A program made the translations under genes and the position numbers. 64,000 nucleotides of DNA from Propionibacterium sp. oral taxon 192 str. F0372 (GTDB taxonomy: Bacteria; Actinomycetota; Actinomycetes; Propionibacteriales; Propionibacteriaceae). The notes below the pieces were generated by a model. That model saw only the letters and a list, made by a program, of their open reading frames with translations. It had not been told where the DNA came from and made no database searches. Shown in pieces: positions 34,538 to 43,862 of this stretch; position 1 is the first letter of the stretch, and the number at the start of each line of letters is the position of its first letter. Location of the stretch: contig NZ_KE340297.1 of the NCBI RefSeq assembly GCF_000413315.1, positions 2,116,581-2,180,580 of the forward strand, given 5' to 3'.

Positions 34538-36880
34538 ATGAGCGATGACAGTGTCTACGGGCCCTACGGTCCCGTTCGCCCCCGGTCCCAGATATCATCG
34601 GCTCCGCCAGCGACCTTGGACCGCATCGGTTCGGGCCCCGAGCAACCCAGGCTGCGGATGCGTCAGCGCTTCGCTTGGTTCGGGGCAGCCAACCGGTCTC
34701 CGCAATCTGCCGTCCTTGACCCGCTGTTCGCCGTAGTCCGGGCTAATCACCCGAAGTCTGATCTCACCCAATTGGAGCGCGCATACCACACCGCAGAGCA
34801 TTACCACCGTGGCCAGAAGCGTAAATCGGGGGAGCCTTACATCACCCATCCGCTGGCGGTTGCAACGATTCTCGCCGAACTGGGCATGACCTCCTCGACC
34901 CTGTGCGCGGCCCTGCTCCACGACACAGTGGAGGACACTTCCTACACCTTGGAACAGTTGCAGACCGATTTCGGTGAGGAAATCGCGCTGCTCGTCGATG
35001 GGGTAACAAAACTCGACAAACTCCAGTACGGGGAATCCGCCAAGGCTGAGACAATCCGCAAACTAGTCGTAGCTACTGCTCGCGACGTACGGGTGCTGGT
35101 GGTCAAGCTCGCCGATCGGTTGCACAACATGCGAACCCTCACCTATTTGCGACCCGACAAGCAGGAACGAATCGCCCGCGACACCCTCGACATCTTCGCA
35201 CCGCTGGCCCACCGGCTGGGTATGAACACCATCAAGTGGGAATTGGAAGACCTCTCTTTCGCTACCTTGCAACCCAAGGTCTACGAAGAAATCGTCCACC
35301 TCGTCGCGGATGCAGCCCCCCAGCGGGAACGCCAGCTGCGTGAGGTGATCGACCAAGCGAAGAAGGACCTGGCCAGTGCCGGGATTAAGGCCACCGTCTA
35401 CGGACGGCCCAAGCACTACTACTCCATCTACCAGAAAATGGTGGTGCGTGGCCGGGACTTCTCCGACATCTACGACCTCGTGGGTCTACGCGTTCTGGTC
35501 GATTCGATCCGGGACTGCTACGGTGCGCTTGGCGCGCTGCATACCCGGTGGAATCCGTTGCCTGGCCGGTTCAAGGACTACATCGCGCTGCCGAAATACA
35601 ACATGTACCAGTCGTTGCACACTACCGTGCTCGGGCCTGGCAACCGACCAGTCGAGTTCCAGATCCGTACCCACGACATGCACCAGCGGGCCGAGTATGG
35701 TGTCGCGGCCCACTGGAAGTACAAGGAGAACCCGAGTGCCACCACTGGCGACGGGACAAACAATCTGACGTGGGTGTACCAGCTCAACCAATGGCAGCGG
35801 GAAACTAATGATCCCGGTGAGTTCCTGGACACTCTGCGTTTCGAGTTGAACACCTCCGAGGTGTATGTCTACACCCCCAAGGGTGATGTGCTGGCCCTGC
35901 CGACTGGTGCCACCCCGGTCGATCTTGCCTATGCTATCCACACCCAAGTGGGGGACAGGTGCGTTGGTGCCCGGGTAAATGGCAGGCTCGTCCCGTTGGA
36001 CACCAAGCTCAACAACGGCGACATGTGCGAGATCCTGGTCTCCCGTGCCGAGGATGCCGGGCCCTCGCGTGACTGGCTCGGTTTCGTTGCGTCGCCTCGG
36101 GCCCGTTCCAAGATCAAGGCTCATTTCTCCCGGGAACGCCGGGAGGAGGCGATCGAGGAGGGCAAGGATTCCCTGGCCCGCCAGTTGCGTCGTTCCGGAC
36201 TTCCGCTGCAGCGGATGCTTACCGTCGAATATCTAACCTCCGTCGCCAATTCCTTTCGTCTGCCCGATGTCAATGCTCTCTACGCGGCAGTGGGGGAGAA
36301 CCACGTCTCGGCGCAGGCCATCGTCCAGAAACTTATCGAGGTCACCGGCGGGGTGGAAGAGGCCGCGTCCGAGGGCTTGGAAGACGAACGGATCAATCGT
36401 CGCCCGAGACGGCGTTCTGCGGCCTCCAAGGACGTCGGTGTTGTGGTGGACGGCGATTCCGATATGTGGATCAAACTCGCCAAGTGCTGCACTCCCTTGC
36501 CAGGTGATCCCATCATGGGATTCATCACCCGGGAGAACGGGGTCTCGGTGCACCGTAAAGACTGCCCAAATGTCGCCAATTTGTTGACTACTCAACCGGA
36601 ACGCGTCGTCGGGGTGGACTGGGATTCCTCCACCGGGGTGGGTTACCTGGTCTCGGTGCAGGTCGAGGCGCTGGATCGCACGGGGTTATTGTCTGAACTC
36701 ACCAAGGCTCTGTCGGAGATGGGGGTCTCGATCACCGCGGCATCGGTGTCGACGGCCAAGGATCGCACTGGGCGGATCCGGCTCACCTTCGAGTGCTCCG
36801 ATCCCAAACACCTCAAAGAGGTGCTGTCCCAGGTGCGACGCATTCCCGGAGTCTACGACGTCTACCGCATCGCTCAGTGA
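34538..36880 (+). CDS. relA: Bifunctional (p)ppGpp synthetase/hydrolase
   Basis: An RSH stringent-response enzyme (780 aa). The HD hydrolase domain has the conserved pair H128-D129 (ALLHDTVEDT). The synthetase domain has RPKHYYSIYQKM, SDIYDLVGLRVLVDS and GRFKDYIALPKYNMYQSLHT. A TGS domain follows (VYTPKGDVLALPTGATPVDLAYAIH in part), then a C-terminal zinc-finger-like region (KCCTPLPGDPIMGF) and an ACT domain. Both activities look intact. ATG 34538 has a GGGGAGGG site upstream. A convergent DUF349 gene follows, with a hairpin between. Confidence 0.97.
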   Translation: MSDDSVYGPYGPVRPRSQISSAPPATLDRIGSGPEQPRLRMRQRFAWFGAANRSPQSAVLDPLFAVVRANHPKSDLTQLERAYHTAEHYHRGQKRKSGEPYITHPLAVATILAELGMTSSTLCAALLHDTVEDTSYTLEQLQTDFGEEIALLVDGVTKLDKLQYGESAKAETIRKLVVATARDVRVLVVKLADRLHNMRTLTYLRPDKQERIARDTLDIFAPLAHRLGMNTIKWELEDLSFATLQPKVYEEIVHLVADAAPQRERQLREVIDQAKKDLASAGIKATVYGRPKHYYSIYQKMVVRGRDFSDIYDLVGLRVLVDSIRDCYGALGALHTRWNPLPGRFKDYIALPKYNMYQSLHTTVLGPGNRPVEFQIRTHDMHQRAEYGVAAHWKYKENPSATTGDGTNNLTWVYQLNQWQRETNDPGEFLDTLRFELNTSEVYVYTPKGDVLALPTGATPVDLAYAIHTQVGDRCVGARVNGRLVPLDTKLNNGDMCEILVSRAEDAGPSRDWLGFVASPRARSKIKAHFSRERREEAIEEGKDSLARQLRRSGLPLQRMLTVEYLTSVANSFRLPDVNALYAAVGENHVSAQAIVQKLIEVTGGVEEAASEGLEDERINRRPRRRSAASKDVGVVVDGDSDMWIKLAKCCTPLPGDPIMGFITRENGVSVHRKDCPNVANLLTTQPERVVGVDWDSSTGVGYLVSVQVEALDRTGLLSELTKALSEMGVSITAASVSTAKDRTGRIRLTFECSDPKHLKEVLSQVRRIPGVYDVYRIAQ

Positions 36881-36914
36881 CACTGACGCACCGCACCTGG
36901 TGACCGTGTATGCC

Positions 36915-36953
36915 CTGACTGCCCGGCCCCTGCAGGAGAGACCAGGCAGTCAG
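36915..36953. terminator. Bidirectional hairpin between relA and the DUF349 gene
   Basis: CTGACTGCC (36915-36923) pairs perfectly with GGCAGTCAG (36945-36953) in the 86-base gap between two convergent genes. There is no strong T-run on either side. Confidence 0.55.
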
Positions 36954-36966
36954 AGCGCGGGAAGAT

Positions 36967-38211
36967 TCAATCGGTGAACTCGTCGAGCGCCTTGCGGGCT
37001 TGCTCCATCCACGTGGTGTAAGTGGCGATGGATTCCTTGGCCTTGGTGGCCTTACGGGTGTCACCGGTCTTCTCGGCCGCCTCCACCTGGGCGGTCAGCT
37101 TCGCGATCTGCGCCTCGAACATCTCCACTGTGTCCTGAGCACGTTTACGGGCTTCGGGATCAGTGCGTTTCCACTCGGCCTCCTCGGCCGCCTTGATGGC
37201 ATTCTCCAGGGCTCGCACCCGGTTCTCCAGGGAACGGATCTGGTCCCGGGGCACCCGCCCGTGCTCGTTGTACCTGGCCAGGAAGTCCCGGTAGGCGGCA
37301 CGGGAGGCTTTGATGTCGGTGACTGGGACGATGGTTTTCTCGGCCTCGTCCAGCAGGGCCTGTTTAGCGGTCAGGTTTTCCCGATAGCTCGACTCCTCGG
37401 CGTTGAAGGCTGCGGAGCGGGCATCGAAGAATTGGTCTTGGAGGCCCCGGAACTCCTTCCAGAGTTTGTCTTCCACATCACGCGGAGCCCCACCAGCTGC
37501 CTTCCACTCGGCCATGAGTTCCCGGAACTCGGCTGCGGTGGCAGTCCAGTCCTGGGAGGATGCGATCTCCCGGGCCCGGGAGATGATCTCCTCCTTCACC
37601 CTGCGAGCCTGCTCGCGGCGCGCATTGTCGGCAGCGAACTGGGACTTGCGGTTGCGCGTGTAAGTGGTGCGAGCCGCGGAGAAGCGGTGCCACAGTTCGT
37701 CATCGGTGGCTTTGTCGATGCGGGGGAATTTCTTCCACTCCTCAAGCAGCGCGCGGAAACGGTTCACTCCGCCGCGCCAGTCACGACCAGCTGCGATGCG
37801 TTCTGCCTCAGCAACCATCTGCTCTTTGGCGGCTTTGGTCGCCTCGTTTTGTGCGATCCGTTCGGCCCTGCGGGCCTCCTGGGCGGCCTGAAGCTCGGGA
37901 GTGAGTGCCTCAAGTCTGGTGATGAGCCCTGCCAGATCGCCGACGGCATTGGCCTCGGTGATCGAGGTCTTGAGATGGTCGATCGATTTGGCGGCCTCCT
38001 GCGGTGACAGGGAGCCATTGCCGATGCGTTGGGTGAGCAGGTTCACCTCCGTCTCAAGCGTCTGGAAGCGTCGCACGAAGAACGCCATCGCATCGGAGGG
38101 ATCGACGTCGGGTACTTGTCCGACCCTGCGTTCGCCGTCGGGGGTGAAGACGTAGACGGTGCCATCGTCGGTGACGCGACCGAATTCAGTGGGCCCTGCA
38201 CTTTCGCTCAT
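36967..38211 (-). CDS. DUF349 domain protein
   Basis: A 414 aa, highly charged, almost fully helical protein with several DUF349 repeats. Each repeat is a ~75-residue bundle with a W-x-x-G/A-x(n)-F/W pattern, for example ISRAREIASSQDWTATAAEFRELMAEWKAAG and RIAAGRDWRGGVNRFRALLEEWKKFPRIDKATDDELWHRF in part. A small N-terminal segment (FGRVTDDGTVYVF, TPDGERRVGQ) is beta-type. The function is unknown; a link to ribosome or RNA binding has been proposed for some members. It lies tail to tail with relA, and only 30 bases separate its start from the divergent hydrolase gene. Confidence 0.9.
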   Translation of the reverse strand: MSESAGPTEFGRVTDDGTVYVFTPDGERRVGQVPDVDPSDAMAFFVRRFQTLETEVNLLTQRIGNGSLSPQEAAKSIDHLKTSITEANAVGDLAGLITRLEALTPELQAAQEARRAERIAQNEATKAAKEQMVAEAERIAAGRDWRGGVNRFRALLEEWKKFPRIDKATDDELWHRFSAARTTYTRNRKSQFAADNARREQARRVKEEIISRAREIASSQDWTATAAEFRELMAEWKAAGGAPRDVEDKLWKEFRGLQDQFFDARSAAFNAEESSYRENLTAKQALLDEAEKTIVPVTDIKASRAAYRDFLARYNEHGRVPRDQIRSLENRVRALENAIKAAEEAEWKRTDPEARKRAQDTVEMFEAQIAKLTAQVEAAEKTGDTRKATKAKESIATYTTWMEQARKALDEFTD

Positions 38212-38241
38212 GGTCCTATCTTGCCCGATAGGCTGGTTGTT

Positions 38242-38925
38242 GTGTTCATCGCATCATTCCCCACCGGACCGTGGCAGGCAAATTGCCACATTCTTGCCAA
38301 CGCCACAGGCGACGATGCTCCTGCCGTGGTGATCGACTGTGGTGTCGCCGCGGCGGGTGCCGTCACCTCCGTGCTGCAGGAGCATGGCTTGCGTTTGGCC
38401 GCAGTGGTAGCCACCCACGGTCACTTGGATCACATTGGTGATTCGGCTGCACTCGCGAATTTGCATCGGGTGCCGATGTATTTGCACCCCGACGACATGT
38501 TCATGCTCACCGCACCTGCCGCGGGTCTCGGACCGGGGAGCGAGCCCCTCGTCGCGCAGGTGATGGGGAGCCTTACCCTGCCCGCTCCCGATGACCTGCG
38601 TCACCTCGTCGATGGCCGGGGTTTCACCGAGGCCGGTATCGATTTCGAGGTTTTCCACCTGCCTGGCCACTCGCCGGGATGCGTGAACCTGCGCATCATG
38701 GTTGATGGAACCCCGATCGTGTTCACCGGTGACGTGCTATTCGCCGGATCGATGGGCCGCGTCGACCTACCGGGTGGAGATCTAGCGACGATGCGTGGTT
38801 CACTGCGGCGCATCGTGGAGACCTATTCCCCGCAGACGAGTATCCTTCCGGGGCATGGGCCAGCCACGACGATGGCCCATGAGTTGGCCACGAATCCGTA
38901 TCTCGACAAGGAGGCGCTCGCCTGA
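38242..38925 (+). CDS. MBL-fold metallo-hydrolase (glyoxalase II-like)
   Basis: A 227 aa metallo-beta-lactamase-fold hydrolase. The metal motif THGHLDH is near residue 58, with further ligands in LPGHSPGCVNL, VFTGDVLFAGSMGRVDLPGG and ILPGHGPATTMAHE. The N-terminus FIASFPTGPWQANCHILA is typical of actinobacterial members next to hisS. The start GTG 38242 has no good ribosome-binding site; the open frame upstream lies inside the divergent gene. It overlaps the hisS start by one base. The natural substrate is unknown. Confidence 0.93.
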   Translation: MFIASFPTGPWQANCHILANATGDDAPAVVIDCGVAAAGAVTSVLQEHGLRLAAVVATHGHLDHIGDSAALANLHRVPMYLHPDDMFMLTAPAAGLGPGSEPLVAQVMGSLTLPAPDDLRHLVDGRGFTEAGIDFEVFHLPGHSPGCVNLRIMVDGTPIVFTGDVLFAGSMGRVDLPGGDLATMRGSLRRIVETYSPQTSILPGHGPATTMAHELATNPYLDKEALA

Positions 38926-40262
38926 TGGCCCGTCCCAAGCCCCTATCCGGCTTCCCCGAGTTCCTTCCTGCTCAGCGCATCGTCGAGCAGCGGGTGACCG
39001 ATATCGTGCGCAGTACCTTCGAACTCCACGGATTCGCCAGCATCGAGACCCGTGCCGTGGAATCCATGGATTCGCTGACCCGCAAGGGTGAGATCACCAA
39101 AGAGGTTTATGTCGTCCGGCGACTGCACGCCGTCGAGAATGAGCACGGGGATGATCTGGGGTTGCATTTTGACCTTACCGTTCCGCTGGCCCGCTACGTG
39201 TTGGAGAACTCGGCGCGGCTCGCATTCCCCTTCCGGCGTCATCAAATCCAGAAGGTGTGGCGTGGGGAACGCCCGCAGGAGGGGCGCTACCGGGAATTCA
39301 CCCAAGCCGATATCGACATCATTGGCGAGAACACCTTGGCAGCCCACCACGATGTCGAGGCGCCGCTGGTGATGTTGGATGCTTTGGAGGCCATGCACAC
39401 CGAACTCGGATTGCCCCCGGCACGGATGCACGTCAACAACCGTAAGCTATCAGAAGGCTTCTATCGCGGGCTCGGCATTACCGACACCGCTGAGGTGCTG
39501 CAGCGCGTCGACAAATTCGACAAGATTGGGCCTACCGCGGTGGCTGAGTTGCTGACCTCCGAACTGGGACTCAGCGATGAGGTGGCGGGCAAGTGTGTTG
39601 AACTAGCCACTATCTGCACCCCCGACGATTCATTCGTCGCGGCGGTGCGGAAGCTGGGGGTGCACTCGGAGATGCTCGACGAGGGGCTCGATGAACTCGC
39701 CGAGGTGCTCAATGAAGCACGTCGCCAGGTACCGGGACGGATGGTTGCGGATCTCAAGATCGCCCGTGGGCTGGACTACTACACCGGCACCGTCTACGAG
39801 ACTGAACTGGTGGGGCACGAATCCCTCGGATCGATTTCCTCGGGCGGGCGCTACGACTCTTTGGCCAGTGACGGTAGGCGCACCTATCCGGGGGTCGGCA
39901 TCTCCTTGGGCCTCACCCGTTTGCTGGCTCCGCTCATCCAGCGCGGTGAAATCGTCGCCACCAGGCCGGTGCCCTCGGCGGTGTTGGTGGCTGTTGACGC
40001 CCCGACGGCCCGCGGTGATGCGATGGCCGTCGCCAAAGCTCTGCGAGCCAGAGGAATTTCCTGCGAGGTGTCCCCGGATGCTGCGAAATACGGAAAGCAA
40101 ATCAAACACGCCGACCGACGGGGGATTCCCTTCGTGTGGTTCGGTGGAATTACTGGCCAAGTCAAAGACATTCGCTCCGGGGAACAGATCGACGCCAGCG
40201 CCGACTCGTGGAACCCGCCGACCGGTGACCTGCGCCCACAGGTACATGCCTCCGGAAAGTGA
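38925..40262 (+). CDS. hisS: Histidyl-tRNA synthetase
   Basis: A class II synthetase (445 aa). Motif 1 lies near the N-terminus (VTDIVRSTFELHGFASIETRAVE). Motif 2 includes FPFRRHQIQKVWRGERPQEGRYREFTQADIDIIGENT in part, and motif 3 lies in GVGISLGLTRLL. The histidine-specific signature ARGLDYYTGTVYE is present. The C-terminal ~100 residues are the anticodon-binding domain (VLVAVDAPTARGDAMAVAKALR and onward). It overlaps the upstream hydrolase (TGATG). Confidence 0.97.
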   Translation: MARPKPLSGFPEFLPAQRIVEQRVTDIVRSTFELHGFASIETRAVESMDSLTRKGEITKEVYVVRRLHAVENEHGDDLGLHFDLTVPLARYVLENSARLAFPFRRHQIQKVWRGERPQEGRYREFTQADIDIIGENTLAAHHDVEAPLVMLDALEAMHTELGLPPARMHVNNRKLSEGFYRGLGITDTAEVLQRVDKFDKIGPTAVAELLTSELGLSDEVAGKCVELATICTPDDSFVAAVRKLGVHSEMLDEGLDELAEVLNEARRQVPGRMVADLKIARGLDYYTGTVYETELVGHESLGSISSGGRYDSLASDGRRTYPGVGISLGLTRLLAPLIQRGEIVATRPVPSAVLVAVDAPTARGDAMAVAKALRARGISCEVSPDAAKYGKQIKHADRRGIPFVWFGGITGQVKDIRSGEQIDASADSWNPPTGDLRPQVHASGK

Positions 40263-40351
40263 GTTCACGCTTTCCCGGTTCGCGCAGCATAGCGCGTGAG
40301 CGCTGCACGCCCTTGGTCGATGACATTTGGGCGGGCACGTCGGTGTTCCGA

Positions 40352-40381
40352 TTGGGTGGCCGTGACGAGGACGCCTAGACT
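40352..40381 (+). promoter_or_regulatory. Putative aspS promoter
   Basis: TTGGGT (40352-40357), an 18-base spacer and TAGACT (40376-40381), about 50 bases before GTG 40430. The same TAGACT box is seen before hisD. The rest of the 167-base gap holds a small AGCGC/GCGCT hairpin near 40290-40305 and nothing else I can name. Confidence 0.45.
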
Positions 40382-40429
40382 CTCGGGTGCATCGGCACTG
40401 TCCATGCCGGGCATGTTGAAAGGAAGATC

Positions 40430-42241
40430 GTGATTCGCAACCACCTAGCCGGGGCCCTTGACTCATCCACTATCGGTACCGAGGTCGAGCTGGCGGGGTG
40501 GGTGGATGCCCGCAGAGATCACGGTGGGGTGGTCTTCATTGATCTGCGTGACAGGGCCGGTGTGGTGCAGTGCGTTATCCGTGAAGAATTGGTCGACGAC
40601 CTTGGCGCCCACAAGCTACGCAATGAATTTTGCCTGGCGGTGCGCGGGAAGGTGGAGGCTCGTTCTGCCGACACCGTGAACCCGAATATGGCCACCGGCG
40701 AGGTGGAGGTCGCGGTCACCGAGATCGAAGTGCTCAACCCCTCGGCGCCCCTGCCCTTCCCAATCGACGAGCGGGTCAATGTCGGTGAGGACGCGCGGCT
40801 GAAGTACCGCTACCTTGATCTTCGCCGTCCGAGGCAGGCCCAGGCAATGCGCCTGCGGTCCAGGATCACCCACACCATCCGCCGGGTGCTGGATGAGTAC
40901 GATTTCGTCGACATTGAGACCCCGACCCTCACTCGCTCCACTCCGGAGGGAGCCCGCGACTTCCTAGTTCCGGCCCGGCTGCACCCGGGCTCTTGGTATG
41001 CCCTTCCGCAGTCACCCCAGCTGTTCAAGCAGCTGCTCATGGTCGCCGGAATGGAACGTTATTACCAGATCGCCCGCTGCTACCGTGACGAGGACTTCCG
41101 TGCCGATCGCCAGCCCGAGTTCACCCAGCTCGACATCGAGATGAGCTTCGTCGACCAGAACGATGTGATCGCCTTGTCGGAGGCCGTCATGCGTGAGGTG
41201 TGGAGGATCATCGACGTCGAACTGCCTGATCCGATGCCGCGGATCACCTGGCACGAGGCGATGGACAAGTATGGCTCCGACAAGCCTGATCTTCGGTTCG
41301 GCAATGAGTTGCACGATCTCACCGAGTTCTTTGCGAACACTCCCTTCCGGGTCTTCCAGGCTGACTACGTGGGCTGTGTCGTGATGCCCGGTGGGGCTTC
41401 GCAGCCGCGTCGCCAGTTCGATGCCTGGCAGGAATGGGCGAAACAGCGTGGAGCCAGGGGACTGGCCTACATCACCGTCGGTGAGGATGGCATCTTGGGT
41501 GGGCCGGTGGCTAAGAACATATCGGATGAAGAGAAGGCGGGCATTGCTACAGCAGCCGGAGCCGAGAAAGGCGACGCGATTTTCTTTGCGGCAGGCGAGC
41601 AGCGCAGCGCCCAGGAGTTGTTGGGGGCTGCCCGGCTGGAGATCGCCCGACGCTGCGAGATGATCCCAGCCGATGCATGGGCCTTTTGCTGGGTGATGGA
41701 TGCCCCGATGTTCAAGTCGGCGGCTGCCGCCACTGCCGACGGCGACGTGGCCCTGGGGCATTCCCGCTGGACCGCGGTGCATCACGCCTTCACCTCACCC
41801 AAGCCGGAATCGATGGATACCTTCGATACCGATCCCGGATCGGCCCTCAGCTACGGCTACGACTTTGTCTGCAATGGCGTGGAGGTCGGCGGCGGATCGA
41901 TCCGTATCCACCGCCGCGACGTCCAGGAGCGGGTGTTCGGTGTGATGGGGCTCTCCGAACAGGAAGCCCAGGAGAAATTTGGCTTCCTGCTGGAGGCCTT
42001 CGCCTTCGGGGCTCCGCCGCACGGTGGTGTCGCTTTCGGCCTGGACCGGCTGGTGTCACTCATTGGCGGGTTTGAGACCATCCGCGACGTGATCGCCTTC
42101 CCGAAGTCTGGTGGTGGTTTCGATCCGCTCACTGAGGCCCCAGCCCCGATCACTGCTCAGCAACGTAAGGAAGCTGGCGTGGATGCCACCTCGGACAAAT
42201 CTTCGGATGCGCAGAACGCCGCAGAGTCTACGAAGGCCTGA
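40430..42241 (+). CDS. aspS: Aspartyl-tRNA synthetase, probably non-discriminating
   Basis: A bacterial-type AspRS (603 aa) with the GAD insertion domain. Motif 2 ([28 protein letters not shown] in part) and motif 3 ([13 protein letters not shown]) are normal. Residue 31, in the anticodon-domain stretch [15 protein letters not shown], is histidine. As I recall, His31 marks non-discriminating enzymes (Pseudomonas, Mycobacterium) that also charge tRNA(Asn), whereas E. coli has leucine. This fits the gatAB genes at the left end. The start is GTG 40430 after GAAAGGAAG. The C-terminus has a variable Ala/Asp/Ser tail. Confidence 0.97.
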   Translation: MIRNHLAGALDSSTIGTEVELAGWVDARRDHGGVVFIDLRDRAGVVQCVIREELVDDLGAHKLRNEFCLAVRGKVEARSADTVNPNMATGEVEVAVTEIEVLNPSAPLPFPIDERVNVGEDARLKYRYLDLRRPRQAQAMRLRSRITHTIRRVLDEYDFVDIETPTLTRSTPEGARDFLVPARLHPGSWYALPQSPQLFKQLLMVAGMERYYQIARCYRDEDFRADRQPEFTQLDIEMSFVDQNDVIALSEAVMREVWRIIDVELPDPMPRITWHEAMDKYGSDKPDLRFGNELHDLTEFFANTPFRVFQADYVGCVVMPGGASQPRRQFDAWQEWAKQRGARGLAYITVGEDGILGGPVAKNISDEEKAGIATAAGAEKGDAIFFAAGEQRSAQELLGAARLEIARRCEMIPADAWAFCWVMDAPMFKSAAAATADGDVALGHSRWTAVHHAFTSPKPESMDTFDTDPGSALSYGYDFVCNGVEVGGGSIRIHRRDVQERVFGVMGLSEQEAQEKFGFLLEAFAFGAPPHGGVAFGLDRLVSLIGGFETIRDVIAFPKSGGGFDPLTEAPAPITAQQRKEAGVDATSDKSSDAQNAAESTKA

Positions 42242-42310
42242 CAATACCGAGATCTCATTCCAGCTCCATATCCGGTGAGTGATCCCGGGCGGGGCTGCCA
42301 TCTGAGCACT

Positions 42311-42339
42311 GGGACACTGGATACGGCCCCGGCTATCTA
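42311..42339 (+). promoter_or_regulatory. Putative promoter of the HExxH-toxin cassette
   Basis: GGGACA (42311-42316), a 17-base spacer and TATCTA (42334-42339), followed by the excellent ribosome-binding site AAGGAGG at 42399-42405 and ATG 42411. Confidence 0.4.
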
Positions 42340-42410
42340 ATAGCTTCTTGCCAGCGGCGTCGCCCACGACGGAGCGGGGATGCTGCTCTAACCCCGGCAA
42401 GGAGGTCTTG

Positions 42411-42773
42411 ATGACCGAGTTCAATCCCGCCATGTGGAAGGAAGCTGGTGCGGCAATCGAGAAAGTTGCAGATGCTCTCTATCGCAGTGCTGAGGGAATC
42501 GCTCTCGCAGAACCGCTCGTGTACTTGGACGGCGCGTCACCGATTGATGCAGCGATCATTGCTAGAGACGGCAAGTGCTGTCTTCCTTGGCATAATTTGG
42601 TTGGCGCCGCGAACGATGGGTTGACATCGTTGGGGTCAAAAATGACTGCTACTGGTAATGATTATGAAGCCACTGAAGAAGGAAATATTGCGGCCGCAAA
42701 ACGCTTTTGGGAAGTTGATTCAGAAGAGGTTTCTCGAAGAAATAGTGCACTGGAAAAACTTGAAGAAAGCTAG
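42411..42773 (+). CDS. WXG100/EspC-like partner of the HExxH protein
   Basis: A 120 aa helical protein whose C-terminal part (LTSLGSKMTATGNDYEATEEGNIAAAKRFW) is in parts like EspC and other ESX-associated small proteins. The same TEEGN block occurs in the 8156 protein. It is the first gene of a four-gene plus-strand run, with a near-perfect Shine-Dalgarno site before ATG 42411. Its 3' third becomes AT-rich, matching the next gene. It is likely the secretion partner of the downstream toxin; this is inferred from position and family. Confidence 0.7.
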   Translation: MTEFNPAMWKEAGAAIEKVADALYRSAEGIALAEPLVYLDGASPIDAAIIARDGKCCLPWHNLVGAANDGLTSLGSKMTATGNDYEATEEGNIAAAKRFWEVDSEEVSRRNSALEKLEES

Positions 42774-42781
42774 GATTTTTT

Positions 42782-43843
42782 ATGTATGAAAAGATAAACA
42801 TGGTGATTCCTGATCCTGATGTGGACAGGCTGGAGACTCTCGGAGATACCTTCACGAGTTATGCCGAAGCGTTGATTTCTGCAGAGGGAAAAATATCTCA
42901 AGTAATTGCTAGCATTCTTGAATATAATTCTGGTCCTGCTGCGCACCAGTTTCAACTCTCCGAAACGTCAGTAACGTCAATTCATTCACATGTTCAGTCA
43001 TTGATACCGGCCGGGAGGAATACTGCACGAGCCTACTTGGAGTCTGCAGCTGCAGCCAAGTATGCAGTGACAACTTTGGATGGTCTCAATCAACGTTATG
43101 ATGAGTCATATAATCAGGCTGTAAGAGGTGGTATCGGCAAAGAGGATGAAGCTTTCATAACCCTACTTGTTGAAGAAGCGAGCAAAACTATGAAGGCGAT
43201 CGAATCATGGGCAACAAATAAAATTAACTCGCTTTTCGAAGATGTTGTATTGCCGGATCCTTTTCTCGAACTAATGAGTCGGGAAGATATTTATAAGCAC
43301 GTAGATCAAAGGATTGCCGAAGAGTTCAACGAGATTGCTAGAAACGATCCGGAACGAGCTAAGCGTATCCTGCAAAAAGTGGCCGACGACTTTGCGGATT
43401 CTCACGGTTTAGAACGTATTCCTCTGTCGTTTGATGAAGCAGACTTCAGTAATGATAAAGTTAAGAATTCTGGAGGTTATTGTCAAGTGGACGATAACGG
43501 TAGAAGAATCAAGATTGCCTTAAATCCTAAAACTCTTGGTAGTGCTGTTGATAAAACTCCCAGAGATGCTGGTCCTGTCGAAAATTGGGCTCCTTATGAA
43601 TTATTAGGTGCAGTGGAGCATGAAATGGAGCATCTTTATCAGAACAGTGGTAAGTATGACAATATTCCTTCCAGCATGGAAGCAGAAGAGAAGGCTCGAT
43701 GGAAACGTCTTTTTCAGGATCATCTGAACGATAAAGGGTATGCGCCGAAACCTGTTGAAGTGGATGCGAGAGAGAAGGGGAGAAATTTTGCGAATCAGAT
43801 GTCCTACAAAGATTTTGAGGAACTGTGCAACCAGGTTCCTTGA
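42782..43843 (+). CDS. WXG-type effector with HExxH metallopeptidase-like domain
   Basis: A 353 aa putative type VII effector. Residues ~1-110 form a WXG100-like hairpin with Y48-N49-S50-G51 at the turn (YNSGPAAHQF). A helical linker follows (~110-200). The C-terminal domain (~200-353) contains H280-E-M-E-H284 within GAVEHEMEHLYQ, the zinc-binding HExxH pattern, and a downstream PVEVDAREKG in which E326 is a candidate third ligand. This layout resembles metallopeptidase toxins of polymorphic systems. Codon use is markedly AT-rich compared with its neighbours, a sign of transfer. It is 8 bases after the WXG partner and 19 before the next gene. The toxin activity is inference; the motif is seen directly. 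Confidence 0.75.
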   Translation: MYEKINMVIPDPDVDRLETLGDTFTSYAEALISAEGKISQVIASILEYNSGPAAHQFQLSETSVTSIHSHVQSLIPAGRNTARAYLESAAAAKYAVTTLDGLNQRYDESYNQAVRGGIGKEDEAFITLLVEEASKTMKAIESWATNKINSLFEDVVLPDPFLELMSREDIYKHVDQRIAEEFNEIARNDPERAKRILQKVADDFADSHGLERIPLSFDEADFSNDKVKNSGGYCQVDDNGRRIKIALNPKTLGSAVDKTPRDAGPVENWAPYELLGAVEHEMEHLYQNSGKYDNIPSSMEAEEKARWKRLFQDHLNDKGYAPKPVEVDAREKGRNFANQMSYKDFEELCNQVP

Positions 43844-43862
43844 TAATCGGAAGCGATGATGC

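Noticed and set aside
37000-38007. A 335-codon glycine/leucine-rich plus-strand frame opposite the DUF349 gene
   Set aside because: Antisense of helical, charged codons gives a false membrane-like protein; the DUF349 frame has clear repeats.
40263-40429. T-box or other tRNA-sensing leader upstream of aspS
   Set aside because: I see no T-box core or specifier loop; only a promoter-like pair and a 5-bp hairpin.
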